Assembly: GCA_022925895.1 (NCBI GenBank)
Contig: JAKSYS010000151.1
Span: 40,833-104,832 of the forward strand
DNA: 64,000 nt
Origin: Fragilaria crotonensis
Lineage: Eukaryota; Bacillariophyta; Fragilariophyceae; Fragilariales; Fragilariaceae
Direction of reading: 5' to 3'
Part shown: piece after piece, positions 56,873-64,000 of the stretch
How the letters are laid out: every line of letters starts with the position of its first letter
Position numbering within the stretch: the stretch's first letter is position 1
Notes under the pieces: model-generated
Database searches by the model: none
Told to the model about the DNA's origin: nothing
Seen by the model: the letters and a program-made list of their open reading frames with translations, nothing else
Made by a program: the position numbers and the translations under genes

Positions 56873-57976
56873 ATGTTACGTAGCAGTAAAGTAGTTGAGT
56901 ACATGTACTACAGACCGGCAGGACCCCAACCCGTGACAAATGTAATACAATCTTCTCACACGATGACCAGTCAACCAGACCGCCCCGGGAAACGCAAACG
57001 ACTTCCTAATGTTGCTGACAAGAGAGATTCTGTGAAATATAGCCATGGAAGGTGCTCAAATGTGGGAGACCGATATGAGAAGTTGGCGAAGGTAGGGGAA
57101 GGAACTTACGGCATAGTCTACAAGGCGAAGGAAAGGGTTTCGGGGGACTTAGTAGCCCTAAAACGCTGTTTGCCACACCATGAATCAAGTGACGGCTTCC
57201 CTGTGACTACATTGAGGGAAATATCGACCTTGAGACAATGTCGGTCGCACCACAGCATCGTTCACCTTCACGAAGTAGCAGTTTCGTTATCTCGTAGTGG
57301 TGTATTTCTTGTCTTCGAGTACTGCCCACACGACTTAGCCAACATTGTTGACAAACACTACGCTATTTCCAAGAAGTCGCCCTTTAACGAACCTCAAGTC
57401 AAGAGACTTATCTCTCAACTTCTATCGGCGCTCAATTATCTTCATTCTAGAAAGATTCTACATCGTGACTTGAAGCTAAGCAACATGCTCTACTCCGACA
57501 AAGGAAATCTCAAGCTGGCAGACTTTGGTTTGTCGCGCAGGTATCTACCGAACATGACTCCAAAAGTGATGTCGCTCTGGTATCGACCTCCAGAACTTCT
57601 GCTAGGTGCGACTTCGTACGGTTTTGAGATTGACATGTGGGGAGCTGGGTGCGCCATGGCGGAGCTGCTCTTGGGGCGTCCGCTCTGCAATGGAACGACT
57701 GAGCTCGAGCAACTGAATAAAATCATCGATATCCTGGGGACGCCCCCTGCCGCCCTTTTGCAGTTGCCGCTTCTGCGAGACGGAAGTGTTCGTCTACCAC
57801 AGAATAAACGGAACCAGTTGTGGGACTTATTTCAAGACAACAAAGGCTTGGCTCTCCTGTCCGGCCTGCTAAATTTCGATCCCACCAACCGAGTGACGGC
57901 AGAAGCAGCGCAAGAAGCATCCTACTTTACAACATGGCCTCTTCCAGCGACGAATATGCCATCATTTCAATCGTGA
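56873..57976 (+). CDS. CDK10/CDK11-like cyclin-dependent kinase
   Basis: 367 residues from the first ATG (56873); the later Met at the M-T-S-Q-P-D-R segment is an alternative start. The basic N-terminus G-K-R-K-R may be nuclear. The kinase domain is complete: G-E-G-T-Y-G-I-V-Y-K loop with the inhibitory Thr-Tyr pair, V-A-L-K-R Lys, and a cyclin-binding helix F-P-V-T-T-L-R-E-I, a variant of the PITSLRE/PISSLRE motif of CDK11 and CDK10. Then come H-R-D-L-K-L-S-N and D-F-G-L-S-R-R-Y, followed by M-T-P-K-V-M-S-L-W-Y-R-P-P-E with the activating Thr. M-T-P-K-V before W-Y-R is typical of the CDK10/11 branch, which works in transcription, splicing and the G2/M step. The cyclin partner is not known. 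No intron. Confidence 0.88.
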   Translation: MLRSSKVVEYMYYRPAGPQPVTNVIQSSHTMTSQPDRPGKRKRLPNVADKRDSVKYSHGRCSNVGDRYEKLAKVGEGTYGIVYKAKERVSGDLVALKRCLPHHESSDGFPVTTLREISTLRQCRSHHSIVHLHEVAVSLSRSGVFLVFEYCPHDLANIVDKHYAISKKSPFNEPQVKRLISQLLSALNYLHSRKILHRDLKLSNMLYSDKGNLKLADFGLSRRYLPNMTPKVMSLWYRPPELLLGATSYGFEIDMWGAGCAMAELLLGRPLCNGTTELEQLNKIIDILGTPPAALLQLPLLRDGSVRLPQNKRNQLWDLFQDNKGLALLSGLLNFDPTNRVTAEAAQEASYFTTWPLPATNMPSFQS

Positions 57977-58160
57977 TTGCTTCCTGCAACGACGGTGGGT
58001 TATGCTTTCCGACGGATCATACATCCCGTTCGTCGCCCTCGCCGTGACCGATGTGCCTCTTCGTTTTGGTGAAGGCGCTCCAGCTCGTCGATGCCTTATG
58101 CCTCGTCAGGGATTCTTGATAGCTACGACACTAAGATAGGAATAAACTTTTAGGCTCACA
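57977..58160. other. Short spacer
   Basis: 3' flank of the kinase gene; no structure seen. Confidence 0.4.
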
Positions 58161-58758
58161 ATGGATGGCACCTTAGATCCTCAAAACTTCAATCTAGCTT
58201 ACGGCCTTCAGCTGTCAACCTATCCTCACAACGACCGGTCCCTCAATTTTGACGAGAAGTTACCTCGCCGTCCACTCCGACGGTTTGCCGAAGTACTGAA
58301 ACGACTCAGATCCTACCATCGATCAGGGTTTCCAAGGACATCAGCTCATGTCGTTTTAATAGCTATGGAAAAAATGGAGAAACTATGGACCACTGTAGCA
58401 AAGTGAGTTGTGTCGCTCAATATCTGCTTGTTGCTCAAATTATGAGCCTAAAATGATGCTTTCTTCCGGAGCTATTGTTAGTCGGAACAATCCGATATCG
58501 AATTATGGGAACTTAAAGCACGCACCAACAAGTCCAATACTGTGGAATATCTCACATGACGAAGACAAACGTGGACGCTGGAAAGGGAAGCGCAGGGTGA
58601 TCGTACGTCATGAAGCTGACCCATTGTATCCTGTTGCAAAGGTAGTTGCCATAGTGAGTGTAAGAGGACCAAATGACACATTTGGCAGCGGGATGATAAC
58701 ACCTTGTGATCAGGACGCTCATCTCAACTCCTCTCAGCTTGCAGGTACTCAGTACTGA
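58161..58758 (+). CDS. Hypothetical two-exon gene, unrecognised
   Basis: Exon 1 58161-58402 and exon 2 58482-58758 join in frame over a 79-bp intron with a GTGAGT donor and TTAG acceptor, matching the size of the other introns here. The 172-residue product has no signal peptide. It contains R-R-P-L-R-R-F-A-E-V-L-K-R-L-R-S-Y near residue 36 and a basic K-R-G-R-W-K-G-K-R-R-V-I-V-R-H segment near 115. No family was recognised. The splice model is my inference; a third exon or a non-coding transcript are possible. Confidence 0.38.
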
Positions 58759-58975
58759 TGGACAAGAGTTAGAGTCACAGCTGTCTCCCAGTAGGCGCGC
58801 TGCTGTGTGACAAAGATTTCGATATGAGAAGCGTCCGTGAAGTATAAAACGTACTCCAGTACAAGGTACTCTACTAGAGTACTAATATATGAATAATAGT
58901 TAAGTAGACTTGTGTAAGTCTCCTGAACGTCAAAATAAATGAATTTCGATTCTTTTCTGCCATGGTAGGTATTGC

Positions 58976-61900
58976 CTACGGCGGTGAACACTTCGGCTGG
59001 TACGCTACCACTGGCTTACCGAGCAAGAGGTCGCATTGCTCTTGTCCCGAAAGGGCACCGAATCCACTAAGAACACCTGGGACTGGAGTTTTGGGTCCGC
59101 CGTACGGTTCACCAGCTTCGCTCCAGAGTCGACCCAGGAAACAACTGTCGACGCACCCTTTGGAGTCCACTTTGGCGGCGCAATGACGCAAGCCATTCAT
59201 GTGATTTGCAGAGTACTCCTGCACGAACACTTTGTTGCCGACAACAAACATGTCGATACGGATGTAGACACCAATCTTCTCCCCCAATGCGAGGGCAATG
59301 TCGTTCATTTCCTGAAGCAGGCATGCATCCAAATCAGGGACGTCCACACACAAGTACAAATCCCTCTTGACAGGACCTTTCTTGACCTTGCCCGTGGTAA
59401 AGTCAATTTCTGTACATTGAGTGACGGGGTCTACCATTTCGACACCGCCTGGTTCGAAACAACCAAATCTGTCGAGGCGATTCCAGTTCGTGTCCACGAC
59501 AGCATAACACGGACAACTGGTGCCACGTCCTTGAATGATATCGATTGCAGCCACAGTTCCGTTAACAACGTGGAATTTGTACTCCGTAGGGAGAGTGGTA
59601 CCAATGAATTCTTCAACAATGATCTTGGTGACCTTCAACATAGAGAGCTGCGTAATAATATCAGTGAACGACACATGAGTTCCGGTTATCAAGTCCAAAG
59701 GATTCACATCCTTCGGATCCGGAACTAGAACATACACCCCCAGGCTGGAATGGAGGTTCGTTGCCTTGACAACAATGCCGCCCTCGGACGAAGCATTGTA
59801 CGCACTGGTCAAACAAGCAGCCAGCTCTGTAACATTGGTCACGCAGCAGAAGATCTCAGGCGCCGGAGCATTCTCGGTGAGAGAGAGCATGTAACCAGCA
59901 ATCTTGTCTTCCAAGTAGTGGAACCAGTAGCCCTCAGTTGCCAAGCTCGCGGCGCCATCGGCGGTACGGAATGCGTTGGTGCGATTTTGAATGAGGGTCG
60001 GCAATGATTCACTAGGCTTGCAGAAATCTGAACGAGGAGTGAGCAAAACGAAGACAAGGAGCCCACACTGTTTCCCAACGATTCGAACAAGACTTACCAG
60101 TGGAGCGGAATGGGACACAAAGTGTGCAGTTCGACGTAGTGACAACCTCGCAGAAATCAGGAAATGAACTAGGGCTGCTCGATGGAACGGGTAGGGAATC
60201 CAGAGGGGTTTGTTTTCTGGTTGGCGTCACGCTTGGTATCGAGCTAGGGCCTGCAGATGCCACCTTCGACGGTTCGTTGCTTGGTGATGGACTTGGAACC
60301 TCGCTGCGTACCACCGAAGGCTTCCTCGACGGTGAAGAGGAAGGATCTCTCGAAGGCGCAACACTTGGACTTGAGCTTGGAACAGTGGACGCCACCTTCG
60401 ACGGTACGTCGCTTGGTGATGGACTTGGAACCTCGCTGCGTACCACCGAAGGCTTCCTCGACGGTGAAGAGGAAGGATCTCTCGAAGGCGCAACACTTGG
60501 ACTTGAGCTTGGAACAGTGGACGCCACCTTCGACGGTACGTCGCTTGGAGATGGACTTGGAACCTCGCTGCGAACCACGGACGGTTTCCTCGACGGCGAA
60601 GAGGAAGGATCTCTCGAAGGCGCAACACTTGGACTGGAACTTGGAACAGTGGACGCCACCTTCGACGGTACGTCGCTTGGTGATGGACTTGGAACCTCGC
60701 TGCGTACCACCGAAGGCTTCCTCGACGGCGAAGAGGAAGGATCTCTCGAAGGCGAAACACTTGGACTGGAGCTTGGAACAGTGGACGCCACCTTCGACGG
60801 TTCGTCGCTTGGTGATGGACTTGGAACCTCGCTGCGTACCACCGAAGGCTTCCTCGACGGCGAAGAGGAAGGATCTCTCGAAGGCGCAACACTTGGACTG
60901 GAACTTGGAACAGTGGACGCCACCTTCGACGGTTCGTCGCTTGGTGATGGACTTGGAACCTCGCTGCGAACCACGGACGGTTTCCTCGACGGCGAAGAGG
61001 AAGGATCTCTCGAAGGCGCAACACTTGGACTGGAACTTGGAACAGTGGACGCCACCTTCGACGGTTTGTTGCTTGGTGAAAAACTTGGACCCTCGCTCTT
61101 AACAACCGATGGCTTCCTCGATGGCACAGAAGAAGGATCTCTTGAGGGTGCGCCACTGGGGTGCGCACTAGGTTCCGATGAAGGGATCAAGCTTGGTCGA
61201 CGAGAAGGAGATTCACTTGGAGAAGAGCTCGGAGCATTGGTATCGACGAAGTTGTTGCCAGCGTCCACTTCCGCGGGTTTCAAATTCACCTTAATGACGT
61301 TATCTACCGCTGTGTCGCCGTCGAATTCGTCGCCGTCGCCTTCAGCATCATAATCACTCACGTCAAGTGCGAAGAATGGAGAATTTTGCTCCTCGACGGT
61401 GTAGTTGCTAGGACCGAGGTCACTGAAGACATACTTTCCGTTCGAGTCGGTTGCAGTTGTGGCAACTACCGTGCCGTTGGAGGTCTTCAGAGTCAGCAGC
61501 ACCGACGGAATAGGATTGCCACTTTCGTCCTCGACATCACCGGATATGCTACCGCGGCGCTCATCAACGAAGTCATTACCGATGGAGTCGTCACCTCCGA
61601 TGACTGAGACTGTGATCTTGTTCGCATCACCTCCGTCCTTATCTTTCACGTCCTTGTATGAAGCATCCAAATTCACTTGCCCGACGGAATATGTTCCAGC
61701 AGTCAGGTTCACAAACTTGTACGCACCATTGGAGTCCGTGAGCGTTGTTGCAAGGATGGCATTAGTTTTCCCGAAAAGAATGATTAGCACTCCTGGCAAA
61801 ACGACGTCGCCGTTGTCGTCATTGTTGATATCTTCAAAGACAGTGCCACTGATTGTAGCAAGGATGACTGGGGTTGAAACAGTTACAGTCCTATTTGGAA

Positions 61901-63766
61901 ATGATTTCACAACCATCTTCGCTGTGTTCTCAATGTCATTGACACCGAACTTGATCTTCTTCGTGATGTCAGCCGCCTGGGATGTGTACGATCCGCGATA
62001 GGTAAACGTTTCTCCTCGGCTTAGAATTCCAGGGGTATCATCAAAGGATTCAAATGGGCCCGTCAGCTCTCCTCCGGAATCAGCAATTAACGGGTCTAAG
62101 ACGAGAACGTTGGTAGCCAAAAGATCAGAGAACCCCGCGTTGGTCACAGTGATCTCATAGTAGATAGTGTCACCGACTTCATCGACCAGCAGCCTTTCGT
62201 CTGGTGAACCATCTGGGTTAGTCACGTTAACGACGTTCTTGCTGAGAAAAGGATTTGGCAAGGGAACAACGACAGTCCCCATATCTAATCCTTGCGAGTC
62301 CTGCTGACCAGAGCGAATGGGATCCTGCCCCCAAGCCACTGCAATTCTTACTGGCGTTCCAGTGGGCTTTTTGTTGAGGCCTTGATTGGTAAAACTGGCG
62401 ATAATGGCGCCTGTCATGTCCTTGTCAAGGTTCTTGGTATCGACGAGTCTTAATGCGTCAAGAGCGCCAACATCAAACACATCGTCGAAGACACCGTCGC
62501 CATCGTAGTCAACAAAAATCTTGGAATCAGCGACAGGCGTAACCCAGATCACACTGCGTTCAGCTTTACTAGCGTACCTCGGGTCGTCACAGGAAGGGGT
62601 GGTACATCCCTTCCCCATGCCGATTAGAACTTGGGAAGTGAGTTTATTCGACGGAATCAAGGGAAATCCCCAGTCAAAGATCGTTCCGTCCAGGGAATTA
62701 CCAGTGGTATCGGCATCAATCTGGGCAAGGACGTAGAACTTGCTGGTTGAAAAGAACCGCAAACCAGTGTAGTACGCCGTTTTAGAACCCACTGTAGTGT
62801 TAGATTCAGTGCCGACTTGAATGGCGTCCGCACCAGCCGTCGTCTTCGCTTGCAGGAACTTTCCACCACCCGGAGGAATCGTGATTGATCCTGGAGACAC
62901 AAGGTTGCCACCATCGTAGTCGACGGTGATGGTCGCAGTTCCTGGATTGTAGAACCAGAAGCCAGTGTTTCCAAGAGTTTCAGCAACAGGCGAGTAGTAC
63001 TCATTGGTGAAATCCTCAGACGGCACCAACGCATACCATCGTAACTCGTATTGACTGTTAGCATCGCCACCAATTACATCTACTTGGATCGGACGGTTGG
63101 AAGTTAGAGACTGTCCTCGCACAAGAGGACGGAGGAGCAAGGTTTCTCCAGCAGAAAGCTCGGTTGTGTTCCCCTTGTACGTGACTTGAGTCTCGTCAAA
63201 ACCAGCCATGACGCTGAAAACAGCATACTCGAAAGGGTTCGTTCCTGCCGATTCTTGCGAGATGGGGGAAAGGAATTCAGTTCCCCAGGTCTGAACGGCG
63301 AAGACTTCGACAGCACCTGCCAGCAGCGACCCAGGAGAGTTGGGATAGGCAGAACGAGTGACAGCAATTGGAAGGGTGGCCGAGATGCGATCAGCGCCAT
63401 CGTACCGGATGACACTTGATCGATTGCCCGAAATGGGGACAACATTTTCCAATACGACAGCATCACCTCCATTCAAAACTGGACGAGGTCCACTCCCCGC
63501 ACCCCAAATCTCAGTTGTCGGCTGGACAGGTTCGAAGGATCAAGTTCATATCCATCCTCCCAATGATCCCAGTATATGACAGTGTTGTTCGCAGCAATTG
63601 CAACTGAAATGATGGTCGTAATAGGTCCCTTGACTGCAGCGTTAATCCCTTTAAAAGTTGTGAATAGCTCTTCTTCCGGAAAAGGGATGAAGTACGTCTG
63701 GACAATGGAATCACCAGAGGCCAACGCGAGCGCGCTCAGAATGAGAGAGGCAGTAAGGAACTGCAT
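58976..63766 (-). CDS. Large secreted protein: SdrD/Cna-B-like repeats, Pro-Ser repeat stalk, C-terminal ATP-grasp-like domain
   Basis: The ATG at 63766 opens a signal peptide M-Q-F-L-T-A-S-L-I-L-S-A-L-A-L-A. W-D-H-W-E-D-G-Y-E-L follows, then a one-base shift at about 63529 (a CC that reads as CCC in the expected frame), then a long frame to 60098. A 70-bp GT-AG intron (60097-60028) joins C-V-P-F-R-S-T to D-F-C-K-P-S and exon 60027-58976. In total there are about 1570 residues. Domains: an N-terminal beta-rich region of about 470 residues with a D-Y-D-G-D-G-V-F-D-D-V site, a DUF11-like segment, two SdrD/Cna-B-like repeats (V-F-E-D-I-N-N-D-D-N-G-D; T-D-S-N-G-K-Y-V-F-S-D-L), a P-S-x-x-P-S stalk, and an ATP-grasp-like end with I-I-V-E-E-F-I-G and Y-I-R-I-D-M-F-V-V-G-N-K-V-F-V-Q-E-Y-S. 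It is probably a wall or surface protein. No sortase motif was seen. Confidence 0.75.
60250..61110 (-). repeat. 132-bp coding tandem repeat (44-residue Pro-Ser unit)
   Basis: About six and a half units of exactly 132 bp encode a 44-residue unit of the type S-R-D-P-S-S-S-P-S-R-K-P-S-V-V-R-S-E-V-P. The copies differ mainly by synonymous or single-residue changes (D-E-P/D-V-P, V-A-P/V-S-P), so the array has expanded or been homogenised recently. Because the unit length is a multiple of three, several other frames on both strands are also free of stops. Confidence 0.92.
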
Positions 63767-64000
63767 CCCTTGATTCAATTGGTGGGCTGCGATCGGCGAT
63801 GCGTGGGGTAAGAACACACGTAGCCAAGGGACAAAATAAGAGGCGGAAGGGGAATTCGGTGTGCTGAATGTTACGATTCCTAACTGCACATCGACAAGCG
63901 ATAACCTTCAGGATTGCAGATGAACAGCTCAAAGACTCACAAAGACGAAAGGTGCTCAGAGTGCCAAGCCCTGAAGATGTGAACTATTCCAAAGTACTCC
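63767..64000. other. 5' flank of the large secreted-protein gene
   Basis: Upstream of the ATG at 63766 the frame stays open to 63889, but the ATG followed by the signal peptide is the natural start. No other feature is seen. Confidence 0.4.

Noticed and set aside
60100-61353. 417-codon open frame on the plus strand across the Pro-Ser repeat
   Set aside because: It is antisense to the long secreted-protein frame, and its text is the mirror of the 132-bp repeat; the minus strand has a signal peptide, domains and a good intron.
1-64000. tRNA, rRNA or snRNA genes
   Set aside because: I looked for tRNA T-arm (GGTTCRANYCC) and B-box words and for rRNA cores on both strands and found none with a matching stem; a covariance search was not possible.

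Overview
The window looks like nuclear DNA of a diatom, most likely a pennate one; the species cannot be fixed from the sequence. The grounds are: genes with a few short GT-AG introns (70-196 bp); a secreted protein with a Pro-Ser (P-S-x-x-P) repeat stalk of the kind common in diatoms; retroelement polyproteins of the kinds I know from diatoms and other stramenopiles; and intergenic DNA crowded with GTAC-rich palindromes. I see no rRNA, tRNA, CRISPR or prokaryotic operon structure.

Layout. 0-2.1 kb: 3' end of the TFIIH helicase gene XPD (+) tail to tail with ORC4 (-). 2.6-7.0 kb: transposon graveyard, a Mutator-like (MULE) transposase tail (+) abutting a stop-ridden Ty1/copia-type element (-) whose gag, protease, integrase and RT parts can still be read. 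7-14 kb: no gene I can support; a hairpin and two arrays of a 31-bp repeat. 14.2-15.3 kb: bHLH regulator gene with at least three frame breaks. 16.3-20.6 kb: a second copia-type relic (+) with a non-LTR retrotransposon relic (-) between its integrase and RNase H, then a degraded Ulp1-type protease relic of a second MULE (-). 21.7-24.5 kb: SLC17/PHT4-like transporter (+) and homocysteine S-methyltransferase (-), tail to tail. 24.6-28.6 kb: a nearly complete MULE with about 0.6-kb terminal inverted repeats, a Ulp1-like cysteine protease and a transposase. 32.6-35.3 kb: relic of a DIRS-like tyrosine-recombinase retroelement (-). 37.4-38.5 kb: second bHLH gene (-). 40.8-42.2 kb: 3' part of another non-LTR retrotransposon (+). 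43.7-64 kb: gene-rich arm with a Golgi-type sulfotransferase, a TPR protein, a cytochrome P450, an NPRL2-like GATOR1 subunit, a membrane LRR protein, a small secreted Cys-rich protein, a CDK10/11-like kinase, a hypothetical two-exon gene and a very large secreted protein (SdrD/Cna-B-like repeats, Pro-Ser stalk, ATP-grasp-like domain).

The host genes are mostly unrelated housekeeping, signalling and surface functions; no pathway cluster is evident. The more unusual items are the Ulp1-carrying MULE family (one near-complete copy and at least two relics), the 31-bp repeat with a conserved palindromic frame around a variable 9-base core, the large secreted ATP-grasp fusion, and a recurring pattern of one-base frameshifts in otherwise clean genes, several at short homopolymers, which may mark assembly errors rather than real pseudogenes. 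Family calls are by eye from motifs; no database search was run.
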